A stretch of DNA of 64,000 bases. Source: Microcoleus sp. FACHB-672. Lineage in GTDB: Bacteria > Cyanobacteriota > Cyanobacteriia > Cyanobacteriales > Oscillatoriaceae. The DNA is taken from positions 1-64,000 of the forward strand of contig NZ_JACJOU010000017.1 of the NCBI RefSeq assembly GCF_014695725.1, read 5' to 3'. The position numbers were made by a program, and so were the translations under genes. This document shows, one piece after another, positions 36,517-46,530 of this stretch (its first letter is position 1; the number at the start of each line of letters is the position of its first letter). The notes beneath the pieces were generated by a model. It worked only from the letters and a program-made list of their open reading frames with translations. It had not been told where the DNA came from and did no database searches.

Positions 36517-38715
36517 TTAGGACTGCAACTTTTTGATTTGATACTGGGCATCGTTATAACATCCCGTATTTCCTTGATCTATACACAACTTAGCAGATTT
36601 TTGAAAATCCTCAATCGCGCCCTGTTTATCACCCATGCGAGCGCGAATTAAACCTCTGCCATAATAAGCCCCATTATGATCTTGTTTCAGTCGAATTGCT
36701 TGGGTGTAATCTTCAATTGCACTACTATAATTTCCTAAATCAGAGTGAACTTCTGCGCGATTGCTGTAAGCAACGGCATCACTTGGATCAGTGCGAATTG
36801 CCTTTGTAAAATCATCAATTGCCCCTGGTTTATCTTTAGCGGCAGCGCGAGCCAGACCTCGGTTGCTGTAAGCTTTAGAATTATTAGAATCTAGCCCTAT
36901 TGCCTGGGTGCAGTCCTCAATTGCTTTTTGATAATCACGTAAATTAAAGTAGGCAATACAGCGATTTCCATAAGCAATCGCATCATTAGGAGTGAATTTA
37001 AGCGCTTGGGTACAATCCGCAGCCGCTTTCTGATATTGCCCCAAATTCAATAGGGCACTGCATCGATTAATGTAGGCATCTGCAAATTTAGGATTCACTC
37101 GGATAGCGTCCGTATAATCTTCCATCGCGCCCTGATAATCTGCTAAATAAAAACGGACTCTGCCTCGGCTATAGAAAGCATCTCCGCTGTTGGGATCGAT
37201 GCGAATTGCTTGAGTATAATCTGCTAATGCTCCCTGTTTATCCCCGGCAGCAGAACGTGCTAATCCACGATTGATATAAGCAAACGCATCCTGATTATTA
37301 AGACGAATTACCTGAGTATAGTCCTCAATTGCTGCCTTATAGTCGTTTAAATTGAAATAAGCCCGACCTCGTTTTTCGTAAGCTGCCGCATCATCAGGCT
37401 GCAAAACAATTGCCTGATTATAATCATCAATTGCTGCCCGGTAGTCTGTTAAGTCAGAATAAACAAGTCCTCGATTCTGGTATGCTTTGGCGTGCTTGGA
37501 ATCAAGGCGAATTGCCTGGGTGTAATCTGCCTTCGCGTCCTCCAAGTTTCCCAAATCATAATTAGAATTTCCGCGTTTGTAGTAAACTTCTGCGTTATTA
37601 GGATTGAGTAGGATTGCTTGGTTATAGCTCTGAATTGCCCCTAGGTGATCGCTATCGGTGGAGTTTTCCAACTCACTAATTTTTAAATTGCTTGCCTTCT
37701 GCTGTGCTTGCCGGTGAAATTCTAAGCCTAAACCGGCAATCGCAATCAATGCAGCTAAACCTGCCCCGATCAGCAAAAGTTTTTGCCTAAAGGCGGGTTC
37801 CCGAAAACGAGGCTGGCGTTTGCTATCGTTTTGCTCAAGCGTTACCAACATTTGCAGTGGCTGGTTGTCTCCAGAGTTGTTTCCAATATTGTTTAAATCC
37901 GTGAGAACATCCAGCGCGGTTTGATAGCGATCTCTAAAGTCAGATACAATCATCTTATCGAGAATATCTGCTAGTTCTTGGCTGACTTGTGTTCGGTGTC
38001 GCCAAAGCAATTCACCGACATGAGATGCATCAGAATTTTGTAGTTTGGTTAAATCTTCTGCCGGCAAGCCGGTTAATGCTTGAATGCTAATAATCCCCAA
38101 AGCATAAATATCGCTGTTATACACGGGATTGCCTTGGAGTTGTTCAATCGATTTGTAAGCCGAGTCACCCAGTGGAGCTGCAAACTGCCCAATTTGGGAA
38201 TTAGAAGGTTTAGAGGTGCTTTCTTGAATCGCTTCAAAGTTAATTAAAACCAACCTGCCATCTAACTGGCGTCGAATAATATTTTCCGGATGAATCTCTC
38301 GGTGAATTACGCCAAAATGATGTACAAAAACTAAAATTCCTAAAACTTCTTGCAGTAGGCGGAACACTTGGTCTTCAGACAAAGGTACACCGGCGACAAT
38401 TTCCTCCGCTAAAGATTGGCCGGCAATGAATTCTTCAACAATATAAAAGTCTTTGTTTTCTTCAAAAAAAGCTAAGAGTTGAGGAATTTGATCATGCTTT
38501 CCTAGCTTTTCTAGAATTTCTGCCTTTTTTTTAAATAAAAGTTGAATGATATTAAACGTCCTGGAGTGGTTATTGGGTGGACGCAATTGCTTAACCACAC
38601 ATTGAGGATAACCGGGCCGGTGTGTATCCGCAGCCAGATAGGTTTGTCGAAATGTATTTGAGCCTAAAAGTTTAACAAGCCGGTAACGTCGATCTAAAAG
38701 TTGGCCAATCATCAC
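36517..38715 (-). CDS. TPR protein with a Ser/Thr pseudokinase domain
   Basis: 732 residues. Residues 1-270 have a eukaryotic-like kinase fold but with lost catalytic residues: the glycine loop reads LGSNTFRQTY, the catalytic loop HREIHPEN (138-145; HRD aspartate to Glu, Lys to His), and the metal-binding DFG is NFE (159-161). The beta-3 lysine (Lys42) remains. A membrane helix at about 313-331 (LLIGAGLAALIAIAGLGLE) is followed by about ten TPRs. The paralogue just upstream (38898-41054) keeps all these residues. I infer a pseudokinase that may bind, scaffold or regulate rather than phosphorylate. Confidence 0.88.
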   Translation of the reverse strand: MMIGQLLDRRYRLVKLLGSNTFRQTYLAADTHRPGYPQCVVKQLRPPNNHSRTFNIIQLLFKKKAEILEKLGKHDQIPQLLAFFEENKDFYIVEEFIAGQSLAEEIVAGVPLSEDQVFRLLQEVLGILVFVHHFGVIHREIHPENIIRRQLDGRLVLINFEAIQESTSKPSNSQIGQFAAPLGDSAYKSIEQLQGNPVYNSDIYALGIISIQALTGLPAEDLTKLQNSDASHVGELLWRHRTQVSQELADILDKMIVSDFRDRYQTALDVLTDLNNIGNNSGDNQPLQMLVTLEQNDSKRQPRFREPAFRQKLLLIGAGLAALIAIAGLGLEFHRQAQQKASNLKISELENSTDSDHLGAIQSYNQAILLNPNNAEVYYKRGNSNYDLGNLEDAKADYTQAIRLDSKHAKAYQNRGLVYSDLTDYRAAIDDYNQAIVLQPDDAAAYEKRGRAYFNLNDYKAAIEDYTQVIRLNNQDAFAYINRGLARSAAGDKQGALADYTQAIRIDPNSGDAFYSRGRVRFYLADYQGAMEDYTDAIRVNPKFADAYINRCSALLNLGQYQKAAADCTQALKFTPNDAIAYGNRCIAYFNLRDYQKAIEDCTQAIGLDSNNSKAYSNRGLARAAAKDKPGAIDDFTKAIRTDPSDAVAYSNRAEVHSDLGNYSSAIEDYTQAIRLKQDHNGAYYGRGLIRARMGDKQGAIEDFQKSAKLCIDQGNTGCYNDAQYQIKKLQS

Positions 38716-38897
38716 AACACCCTAGCCATTTTTCGTAGATTTTGGCAAAAAATTGTATGGGCTAACGGGGGCAAAGGGATAAAAAAGGGAGAGAGGAAAA
38801 GCGGGAGAAAAACATCTCGTAGGGGCAAAACATCCGCGCACAAAATCTCTGCGTTGAGGTAAATATTTATCCGTTGATGCTTCCCCCTCCTACCTCG

Positions 38898-41054
38898 CTA
38901 TTGCCGCAGCTTGTTGAGCTGCTGCTGAGCTTCCTTGTACCCACTCGGCCTGCCTTGCTCTAAATAAAGCGTAGCGGCTTTTTGTACGTCTTCAATCGCA
39001 CCGGCTCGATCTCCCATCTGAGCACGGGCAAGTCCTCGTCCCAAATAAGCACCGGCAAACGTGGGACTCAGCCTCAGCGCTTGGGCATAATCAGCAATTG
39101 CACCGGCGTAATTTCCCCGTTTGGACTGGACAACGGCGCGATTGCTGTAGGCGACGGAATCACTCGGATTGAGGCGAATTGCCTGGGTGTAGTCTTCAAT
39201 TGCACCGGCACTATCGCCGGCAGCAGCCTTCGCCAACCCACGATTACTATAGGCTTTAGGATTGCCGGCATTAATGCGAATCGCTTGGCTACAGTCCTCA
39301 ATCGCTTGTTTGTACTGACCGGCATTGTGCTGGGCAATACAGCGATTATCATAAGCGATCTCATCATTAGGATTCAGCTTGATCGCCTCCGTACAATCTG
39401 CAACTGCTTTCCCATGTTGGCCCAAATTTAAATAAGCACCGCACCGATTGCCATAGGCTTGGATATGCTTGGGATCTCGCCCAATCGCCTCGGTGTAATC
39501 CTCCACCGCCCCTTGATAGTCTGCCAGAAAAAAGCGTGCTCTGCCCCGGCTGTAGTAGGCATCCGCATCATTAGGGGCAAGCAAAATCGCTTTCGTGTGA
39601 TCTTCTAGCGCCGGCTGCTTATCATCTGTAGCCAAACGAGCGATTCCCCTTGCCTGGTAAGCTTTCGCATCATCGGGGTTAAGCCGAATTGCTTCCGTGT
39701 AATCCTGAATCGCGGTGCTGTAGTCTTTGAGGTCAAAGTAAGCGACTCCCCTTTTATAGTAAGCCCCGCTATCTTGGGGGTGAAGGCGAATCACCGCGTT
39801 GAAATCCTCAATGGCACCGCGCTGGTTGCCGCGATCATATTGAGCCAGTCCCCGGTTGTAGTAGGCATCGGCGTAGTTGGGATTTCGCTGGATTGCTTCA
39901 TCGTAATCCTCAATCGCTTTGTCCAATTCCCCCAAATCGTAGTAAGCATTTCCCCGTTTGTAATAAGCCTCAACGTTATTGCGATTCAATTGAACGGCGC
40001 GGGTGTATTCCGCAATCGCTCCTTGCTGATCGCCGCTTTCCGCTCGTTTTAACCCACGCGTGTAAAATTCTTGGGACTTGGTGGTGTCGGGACGCAGGGA
40101 CAGCAGAAACAGTCCCGACAAGACCACAAATGCCACGATTGCTGCCAAAATCGAGCGGTTTATAGGCAATTTCCGCAGCGGTGGGTCGTTCTGAGTGACA
40201 ATCGTTTCTGGCGGCGGTGGCAGTTGTGAGAGGGCCGGCAGCTTGTTTAAGGGGGTAAGGACAGCGGCGGCTGAGGAGTAGCGTTGACCATAGTGGTGGT
40301 GAACCATTTTGTCGATGATGTCTGCCAGTTGTGAGCTGACGATCGCTCGATGCCGCCAGGTGATTTTGCCGGTGTTGGGGTCTTGAAGTTTTGGTAAGTC
40401 GATGGCAGGTAAGCCGGTGAGTGCTTGCACGGCAATCATGCCCAGGGCGTAGATATCGCTATTAAATTGAGGGTTGCCTTGAAACTGTTCCACCGGCATA
40501 TAAGCAGGCGTGCCGGCGGCAATGGTCCACGGGCCTTGTCCCTGGGCAATTTGAGCGGTAATTTCTTTAACCGAGCCAAAGTCGATTAAAACTAATCGGT
40601 TGTCAGAAGCCCGCCGAATCAAGTTTGCCGGTTTAATGTCGCGGTGAATCACGCGATTGCCGTGCACGAAGACTAAAATCTCAAGCACCTCTACCAAGAT
40701 ACCGGCCACTTGTTCTTCTGAGAGAGGGACACCGGCTACAATTTCTTGGGTGAGGGGATGTCCCGGCGTAAACTCTTTAACGAGATAAAATCGCTGATTT
40801 TCGGCAAAATAAGCTAAAAGTTGGGGTATTTTGTTGTGTCTTCCCAGTTTTTCTAGGGTTTCTGCCTCTCTTTTAAATAGCCGGTGAGCGGCTTGCAAGG
40901 ATTTTGAACCGTTATTGGTTGGGCACAGTTGCTTGACCACACATTGAGGATTTCCAGGCCGGCGAGTGTCTTCTGCCAGATAAGTTTGTCCAAAGGCACC
41001 TGATCCTAAAACTTCAGTAATCCGGTAACGTCCATCTAATAGTTTGCCAATCAC
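38898..41054 (-). CDS. Ser/Thr protein kinase with C-terminal TPR repeats
   Basis: About 718 residues from the GTG at 41052-41054, where the reading VIGKLLDGRYRI aligns with the pseudokinase paralogue; the longer frame to 41135 adds 27 unrelated residues. Kinase motifs are intact: LGSGAFGQTY, the VVK lysine, HRDIKPAN, DFGSVKE and an activation segment AAGTPAYMPVEQ. A membrane helix (ILAAIVAFVVLSGLFLLSL) comes next, then about ten TPRs probably on the other face. It is a bacterial Hanks-type kinase of unknown substrate, separated by 182 bases from its paralogue. Confidence 0.92.
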   Translation of the reverse strand: MIGKLLDGRYRITEVLGSGAFGQTYLAEDTRRPGNPQCVVKQLCPTNNGSKSLQAAHRLFKREAETLEKLGRHNKIPQLLAYFAENQRFYLVKEFTPGHPLTQEIVAGVPLSEEQVAGILVEVLEILVFVHGNRVIHRDIKPANLIRRASDNRLVLIDFGSVKEITAQIAQGQGPWTIAAGTPAYMPVEQFQGNPQFNSDIYALGMIAVQALTGLPAIDLPKLQDPNTGKITWRHRAIVSSQLADIIDKMVHHHYGQRYSSAAAVLTPLNKLPALSQLPPPPETIVTQNDPPLRKLPINRSILAAIVAFVVLSGLFLLSLRPDTTKSQEFYTRGLKRAESGDQQGAIAEYTRAVQLNRNNVEAYYKRGNAYYDLGELDKAIEDYDEAIQRNPNYADAYYNRGLAQYDRGNQRGAIEDFNAVIRLHPQDSGAYYKRGVAYFDLKDYSTAIQDYTEAIRLNPDDAKAYQARGIARLATDDKQPALEDHTKAILLAPNDADAYYSRGRARFFLADYQGAVEDYTEAIGRDPKHIQAYGNRCGAYLNLGQHGKAVADCTEAIKLNPNDEIAYDNRCIAQHNAGQYKQAIEDCSQAIRINAGNPKAYSNRGLAKAAAGDSAGAIEDYTQAIRLNPSDSVAYSNRAVVQSKRGNYAGAIADYAQALRLSPTFAGAYLGRGLARAQMGDRAGAIEDVQKAATLYLEQGRPSGYKEAQQQLNKLRQ

Positions 41055-41260
41055 AACTGCCCCCGTGCCTGATATGGATCGATGGTGCGGCAGGAGAGCG
41101 AAATGCCGGTTGTTGCCGCCGCCTCCTGCCCACAACTTCTATTTTTCCCTAAGTTTCTAGTCGGGGCTTATCGTTGGCGGGTGTTTATCTTTATTTTTAG
41201 AAAAGGGACTGTGTGATTGAAGCGAACTGAAGACTTAATTTTATAGACGCAGGGGGAACG

Positions 41261-42658
41261 ATGTCAGAGACATTCACGCAAGGGGCAACGATTGCAGCCA
41301 TCGCCACGGCAATAGCGCCGCAACAAGGCAGTATCGGGATTGTGCGGCTATCGGGCGAGCAAGCGCTGGAAATTGCCAAAACTTTGTTTCACGCGCCAGG
41401 AGGCCGGCAGGTTTGGGAAAGCCACCGAATTCTTTATGGTTACATCCGCCACCCCCATACTCAGCAGGTTGTGGATGAAGCGCTGTTGCTGATTATGAAA
41501 GCGCCCCGTTCTTACACCTGTGAGGATGTGGTGGAGTTTCACTGTCACGGGGGAATTATGCCGGTGCAGCAGGTGTTGCAGTTGTGTTTGGAGTTGGGGG
41601 CGAGGCTGGCACAGCCTGGAGAGTTTACCCTGCGGGCGTTTTTGAATGGCCGGCTCGATTTGACTCAGGCGGAAAGTATTTCTGATTTAGTCGGGGCGCA
41701 ATCACCGGCAGCTGCTCAAGCTGCGCTTGCCGGCTTGCAGGGCAAATTAGCAACTCCCATTCGCCAATTGCGGACAGCTTGCTTGGATGTTTTGGCCGAA
41801 ATTGAGGCGCGGATTGATTTTGAGGAAGATTTGCCGCCCTTAAATGAGCCGGAAATTATCGCAGAGATAAACCATATTTTAGAGAAACTGTCAAGGATTC
41901 TTGCAACGGCTGATCGGGGAGAATTGCTGCGAACCGGCTTAAAGGTGGCAATTGTCGGGCGTCCAAATGTGGGGAAGTCGAGTTTACTCAATGCTTGGAG
42001 TCGCAGTGATCGGGCAATTGTTACGGATCTTCCAGGTACAACTCGTGATGTGGTGGAGTCTCAGTTGGTGGTTGGGGGGGTGCCGGTGCAGGTGCTGGAT
42101 ACTGCCGGCATCCGAGACACAGTCGATATTGTGGAAAAAATAGGAGTAGAACGTTCGCGCTCGGTCGCTCAGGCGGCTGATTTGGTGCTGTTAACCATTG
42201 ATGCCGGTGCTGGTTGGACACCTGAAGATCAGGAGATTTATGAACAAGTCAAACATCGTCCGGTAATTTTGGTTATTAACAAAACTGATTTGTTAAAAGC
42301 AGCAGAAAAGACAGAAATTCAGTCAAAAATTCAGAATCCAGGCTCTAAAATTTTTACATCTGCTGCCCAAAGTAAAGGCATTGAAGACTTAGAAAAAGCT
42401 ATTTTAGAAGCGGTTAATGCGGGCAACCTGCAAGCCGCCAATCTAGATTTAGCAATCAATCAACGGCAAGCTGCGGCACTGACTCGCGCTAAGGCTGCTT
42501 TGGAACAAGTCAGCGCCACCATTGGAAATCAGCTTCCGCTTGATTTCTGGACAATTGACTTACGCGGGGCAATTCAAGCGTTAGGAGAAATCACTGGTGA
42601 AGAAGTCACTGAATCAGTTTTAGATAGAATTTTTAGCAGATTTTGCATTGGCAAGTAA
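41261..42658 (+). CDS. mnmE: tRNA modification GTPase MnmE
   Basis: 465 residues with all MnmE parts: the N-terminal folate-binding domain ([23 protein letters not shown] split over two motifs, [18 protein letters not shown]), the central G domain ([31 protein letters not shown]) and the terminal FCIGK with the catalytic cysteine. With MnmG it installs cmnm5 on U34 of certain tRNAs. GGGGGAA lies just before the ATG. Divergent from the kinase genes. Confidence 0.96.
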   Translation: MSETFTQGATIAAIATAIAPQQGSIGIVRLSGEQALEIAKTLFHAPGGRQVWESHRILYGYIRHPHTQQVVDEALLLIMKAPRSYTCEDVVEFHCHGGIMPVQQVLQLCLELGARLAQPGEFTLRAFLNGRLDLTQAESISDLVGAQSPAAAQAALAGLQGKLATPIRQLRTACLDVLAEIEARIDFEEDLPPLNEPEIIAEINHILEKLSRILATADRGELLRTGLKVAIVGRPNVGKSSLLNAWSRSDRAIVTDLPGTTRDVVESQLVVGGVPVQVLDTAGIRDTVDIVEKIGVERSRSVAQAADLVLLTIDAGAGWTPEDQEIYEQVKHRPVILVINKTDLLKAAEKTEIQSKIQNPGSKIFTSAAQSKGIEDLEKAILEAVNAGNLQAANLDLAINQRQAAALTRAKAALEQVSATIGNQLPLDFWTIDLRGAIQALGEITGEEVTESVLDRIFSRFCIGK

Positions 42659-42753
42659 TGAGGTGATTTATAATTAAAATATCGATGATTGTGTTTTTAG
42701 AATCTAATTTTGCCGGTTCTGAAATCTCATAAAAGCTTACGGAGCCTTTCATT

Positions 42754-43320
42754 ATGAGCCAAACAGTAAATGAGGGCGTGCGCTGGACGACAGCAGACTT
42801 AGAACTGTTGCCCGACAACGGTACACGTTATGAAATTATTGATGGGGAGTTGTTTATGTCAAAATCGCCTCACTTGAACCATCAACGCACCTGTGGCAGA
42901 ATTTATCGAGAACTTGATATTTGGTCGCAATTTAGTGGAAGAGGGGAAAGCTTTATTAATCCGGGCATTGTTTTTAGCGAAGCTAACAATGTTGAACCCG
43001 ATGTAATTTGGATTAGCAATGAAAGATTAGCGCTATTAGTAGACGATTCGGGACATTTAACCGATGCACCTGAGTTAGTAGTGGAGGTGTTATCGCTGGG
43101 TAAAGAGAATGAACGGCGAGACAGAGAAGCTAAGCTCAAACTTTACTCATCACGAGGAGTTCAAGAGTATTGGATTGTTGATTGGCGTTTGCAAAAAGTT
43201 GAGATTTACCGTCGGGAAAGCGCTAAATTACAGTTAGTGGCGACACTGTTTGCGAGTGATGAGTTGACTTCGCCATTGCTGCCAGATTTCACTTGTGCTG
43301 TGAGTCGGTTATTTACTTGA
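42754..43320 (+). CDS. Uma2-family (DUF820) PD-(D/E)XK nuclease-like protein
   Basis: 188 residues typical of the abundant cyanobacterial Uma2 family: TTADLELLPDNGTRYEIIDGELF at the N terminus (in part: YEIIDGELF), NVEPDVIWIS with the metal-binding Asp, PELVVEVLS with the Glu, and KLKLYSSRGVQEYWIVDW. The fold is that of PD-(D/E)XK restriction nucleases; biological roles are unclear and the family is often linked to mobile DNA. A palindromic element follows the gene. Confidence 0.9.
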   Translation: MSQTVNEGVRWTTADLELLPDNGTRYEIIDGELFMSKSPHLNHQRTCGRIYRELDIWSQFSGRGESFINPGIVFSEANNVEPDVIWISNERLALLVDDSGHLTDAPELVVEVLSLGKENERRDREAKLKLYSSRGVQEYWIVDWRLQKVEIYRRESAKLQLVATLFASDELTSPLLPDFTCAVSRLFT

Positions 43321-43405
43321 GATTTTACTCAATTTTTCCTTTGCTCTCTGGTTACTTGAGGGGCGCAGAATTATTAAAGTTTCGTCAATTGAATAAAGTA
43401 GAGTT

Positions 43406-43485
43406 CTTGCAAAAGTCTTTTTTTAAACACAGATAAGTTAATGGCTGGTGTTTAATATCAATAGGAAATTCGAGACTTTTGCAAG
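43406..43485. repeat. 80-bp MITE-like palindromic element
   Basis: Exact 13-bp terminal inverted repeats, CTTGCAAAAGTCT (43406-43418) and AGACTTTTGCAAG (43473-43485), enclose a second exact inverted pair TTAAACAC/GTGTTTAA. There is no coding capacity. The nested symmetry suggests a miniature inverted-repeat element or the ends of a collapsed transposon; it may also act as a terminator for the Uma2 gene. Confidence 0.7.
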
Positions 43486-43520
43486 AGGTTGACTCTAGAT
43501 TATTTTTTCAAGCACGTACA

Positions 43521-44201
43521 CTATCGCCGCGCCCAGCCGGTGCCCCGCCAAATGATGAACAGTAAAACACTAGAAATTAAGGCCCCTAAATTCCATTTAA
43601 CAGAACTTTTCACTAAGCCGAGGCGCTGATTCGAGCGTTCGGTTTGGGCTTGCTGTTGCAACTGAGCTTTAGCCGGCGGAATTCTGGCAAGAATTTGACT
43701 TTTAATTTCTTCAGGATTTTGGCTATCAATAGCAATACCTAAGCTATTAAGCTGAGTCGCTAGTGTTCTGATATCTTCGGGCGTTCCTTTTGTCAGTTGA
43801 TCTTCAACTTGTTGCAGTTGGGAAATTTGTTGTTGTGCTTGGGTGTTAATTCGCTGGTTAACTTGGTCATCAACCCGCAAAGTATTGACGAGGGCTAAGG
43901 GAATGAGCAACAGAAATAAAAGCGCCAGCAATAGACACAACCACGATAACAACTTTAATAAGGGCTTTTCCAGTCGTGTCCGATCATAGGACTCTCCAAA
44001 AAAGATCAGAACCAGTGCCATTAATGGAATGGGGACTTGCTCAACCAGCGCACCAATCGTTTGCAATTCCCAACCAGGATTCATAAAACCGGGTGGAATA
44101 AAAATTTCAACCGTGTTAAATAACGCTAACAACAATAAACCGTAACCCACCCAACGCAGCCTGTAAATAGACCGCCCTTCATCGCCTTCTGCTCGAGTCA
44201 T
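43521..44201 (-). CDS. HpsJ-like membrane protein
   Basis: About 226 residues from the ATG at 44199-44201 (a second Met lies 18 bases upstream). Three or four membrane segments: VGYGLLLLALFNTVEIF, PIPLMALVLIFFGE, LLSWLCLLLALLFLLLIPLALV and a final LGALISSVLLFIIW. Between the third and fourth is a Gln-rich coiled coil (QAQQQISQLQQVEDQL). The pattern FIPPGFMNPGWELQTIGALVE is of the HpsJ family, linked in Nostoc to hormogonium polysaccharide secretion. With the exosortase upstream it suggests an extracellular-polymer role. Confidence 0.75.
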   Translation of the reverse strand: MTRAEGDEGRSIYRLRWVGYGLLLLALFNTVEIFIPPGFMNPGWELQTIGALVEQVPIPLMALVLIFFGESYDRTRLEKPLLKLLSWLCLLLALLFLLLIPLALVNTLRVDDQVNQRINTQAQQQISQLQQVEDQLTKGTPEDIRTLATQLNSLGIAIDSQNPEEIKSQILARIPPAKAQLQQQAQTERSNQRLGLVKSSVKWNLGALISSVLLFIIWRGTGWARR

Positions 44202-44769
44202 AAGATTGGCACCATGCACGTAAATGAGTCGATTTTGCTCGGTTCCTTAAGGTGGCGGGAAGTGTGGCTGCCACCGCTGATACCAAGAAAACCACGTGGT
44301 TTTTATAATGAGGTCAGTGTCTTTGGAGAAAGCATTTGCTATCGGCAAAGACAGCCGGCTAGACTTTTTACAATTTTCCTGATAGCCCGATTGAAAAAGG
44401 CTATGCAGAAAAGTTGCGAGTAGCCTGCTAATCCCGGGTTCGATTGATACAGTTACTCAAGTTCGTTTGCCCGTACTCAAGCAAAAGCCCACTCTTCAGC
44501 GCTGACGTAATGCTAGTTTACCAGGAGATGTCTTGATCTCAGTGTATTTTCGGATCAGGGATATGGACTAGGGCTGACTGCCAATCAAGTTGCGTCTCTT
44601 CATAGAAAAGATGAGGGGGTGTGCGAATCTTGACACTGGATGCCGGCTAAAAAGTTTGAAGACTCAGCTATTCTTCCCAGTTTTCTCAAGCAACTGCGGC
44701 TCCCCACTTTCCCTAAAAATCTTTAGTTGCACTGCGTAAATTTCTACACTTTTGTGAATCCACGCTTAA
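44202..44769. other. Gap between exosortase and HpsJ-like genes
   Basis: About 570 bases without recognisable genes or strong structures. The HpsJ-like promoter should lie near its right-hand start. A small open frame at 44214-44423 (plus) looks like chance. Confidence 0.4.
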
Positions 44770-45609
44770 TTAAGCGTCCTGATTTTCTGGTTGTTCTCGC
44801 AGGATCGCCAACCAAGTGATTAAACCGAAAATCAATACGGCAATCATCGAAAATATCAGAGATCCTTGCCCAAAGTGCCAGTATTCAAAGGATTTGGGAT
44901 TGGAAGACGCTGCCAGAACAGCCATAAGGGCGACTCGGCCACTATTGACGACAAATCCTACAAGCACCGCAACCACCGGCACAATGATTTTTTGCCGTAA
45001 CGTGGTGGGGAACATAAACAAGACAAGGACCGCCAGTCCTAAAAGCTGGAGAATGACACTTAAGCCAGAACATCCGCTGCCAACTTCTACACTGCCGGTG
45101 GGAAGATGTAAAAATAATCCTTCACGTCTGACGTTAAACCCGCTATACCAAAGCATCATCGCCGCAACTTTAGCTGTAATTGGCGAGATATCAATAATCT
45201 TGACCAGGAATGCCGGTGCGGGCGCGAAGATCGGAAAACCAAGGATAATCAATTCTTGCCAGTATTGCTTTAATCCTTTGAGATCGGATGCCACCAACCC
45301 TAAACCTAGCCCTGAAATGAGCGGAACAAAGCGCAGGAGGGGATCGTAGCTGGAGAGAAATACAGTTTTTGCGAAAACTAACGCAAGAAGCGTCGCGCCA
45401 AAAAACTTAGCAAATACACTGCTTTTTATGTTTAAAGCGCTATGTTTTTCCCAAATTAGGAATGACACTGCCCCCCATGCGAGCATACTGGTGCCAAATA
45501 GCTCGACCTGCTGGAATCGATCACTGAGCGTCAACTGTAAGGCCATTAAAACGCCGGCAACAGCGACTAGCCAGAATTTGGGTTCTTGTACAAGTTTGGG
45601 CAAATTCAT
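44770..45609 (-). CDS. Exosortase (cyanoexosortase type)
   Basis: 279 residues, about eight membrane helices. The catalytic residues of the exosortase/archaeosortase family are in place: Cys180 in GSGCSGL, Arg225 in VNSGRVALMA and His245 in YWHFGQGS. It should recognise PEP-CTERM tails and cleave or transfer the proteins during export. RBS GAGGAGG precedes the ATG. The neighbouring upstream gene encodes a PEP-CTERM protein, the expected substrate, separated by a terminator. Confidence 0.9.
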   Translation of the reverse strand: MNLPKLVQEPKFWLVAVAGVLMALQLTLSDRFQQVELFGTSMLAWGAVSFLIWEKHSALNIKSSVFAKFFGATLLALVFAKTVFLSSYDPLLRFVPLISGLGLGLVASDLKGLKQYWQELIILGFPIFAPAPAFLVKIIDISPITAKVAAMMLWYSGFNVRREGLFLHLPTGSVEVGSGCSGLSVILQLLGLAVLVLFMFPTTLRQKIIVPVVAVLVGFVVNSGRVALMAVLAASSNPKSFEYWHFGQGSLIFSMIAVLIFGLITWLAILREQPENQDA

Positions 45610-45767
45610 TAGGTTTTAGCTGCCTCCTCTTCACAACTTAAGTTAATAAAATACTCAGACTTTGGTTGTTTGAAGCATGAATAAAGTTTCATCCCGGCAC
45701 TCTCTTTATTTTACCTTGCCGGCTCAATACATATGGATTGGCCGACTACAATTACACTTTTATTCAT

Positions 45768-45801
45768 AAAAAAGCAGTTGGCCATGTGAACCAACTGCTT
45801 T
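45768..45801 (-). terminator. Rho-independent terminator of the PEP-CTERM gene
   Basis: AAAGCAGTTGG and CCAACTGCTTT pair perfectly over 11 bp around a nine-base loop, and on the minus strand the stem is followed by a run of T. It isolates the substrate gene from the exosortase gene. Confidence 0.85.
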
Positions 45802-45846
45802 GTTACTGATTGACAATCGACTTGATCAACCGCCTAGCTCAGTTGC

Positions 45847-46530
45847 TTAAGCAGTTTTTTGGTTGCGCCGGCGACGAGCAGCCGCCAAACCGCCCAATCC
45901 TAGAGCCAATCCGCTCATGGTGAAGGGTTCTGGAACGGCTTCGGCATTAACGGTGAAGTCGTTGAAGTCACGATCTCCACCGCCCTTGGTATCCTCGAAA
46001 GAAATTAACGTGCCACCTTTAACAAAAGGATTGCTAGCCTTTACGCTTGACACGCCGCTCAATGCGCTGCCTTCTGAGCCACCAGCCGAGTTAAACACAG
46101 TTTGCTGGTTACCGTTGGTATTCAAGCTAGAGGTGGAGAATACTGTCCAGTTACCGACCCATCCTTGGTTGTACAGACCCAAAGAATAAACGGTATTTGC
46201 CAAAAATGTGTAGGACGCTTTGGTCGAGCCGGCTATGTTAGCAGCAGTTCCTAACCATTCGCTAGCTTTGCCCGCAGCTCCTGCACCCGCATCCGAGCGG
46301 CCCTTTTCCTGAAACAGGCTCGTCAGGAGGCTTTTGTTGGCATCATAAATCCCCAACCTTGATATGTTAGCGCCTTTAGATTGGATAAAAGAAAAGTTAA
46401 CTGTGGTGTCTTGTGCAAACTTGATACCGCTTGTACCAAATGAGAAGCTGGCTTGAGCTGGAGCGGAAAAACTTAAGAGTGCAGTGGCAGTGGCAGCGGC
46501 TGTTGCGGTGACGAATAATTTGGACTTCAT
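45847..46530 (-). CDS. PEP-CTERM sorting-signal protein
   Basis: 227 residues. A signal peptide (FVTATAAATATALLSFSAPAQA) is followed by a Ser/Gly/Ala-rich beta domain with GGGDRDFNDFTV near the end, typical of DUF4114-like exported proteins. The tail VPEP, a hydrophobic LALGLGGLAAA stretch and the basic RRRR cluster form a PEP-CTERM signal. A strong AAGGAGA ribosome site lies 8 bases before the start, suggesting high expression. Most probably a surface or extracellular-matrix protein handled by the exosortase encoded next door. Confidence 0.92.
   Translation of the reverse strand: MKSKLFVTATAAATATALLSFSAPAQASFSFGTSGIKFAQDTTVNFSFIQSKGANISRLGIYDANKSLLTSLFQEKGRSDAGAGAAGKASEWLGTAANIAGSTKASYTFLANTVYSLGLYNQGWVGNWTVFSTSSLNTNGNQQTVFNSAGGSEGSALSGVSSVKASNPFVKGGTLISFEDTKGGGDRDFNDFTVNAEAVPEPFTMSGLALGLGGLAAARRRRNQKTA

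Noticed and set aside
42754-43320. Restriction-modification or defence system around the Uma2 gene
   Set aside because: No methylase, helicase or toxin partner nearby; Uma2 genes are very common singletons in cyanobacteria.
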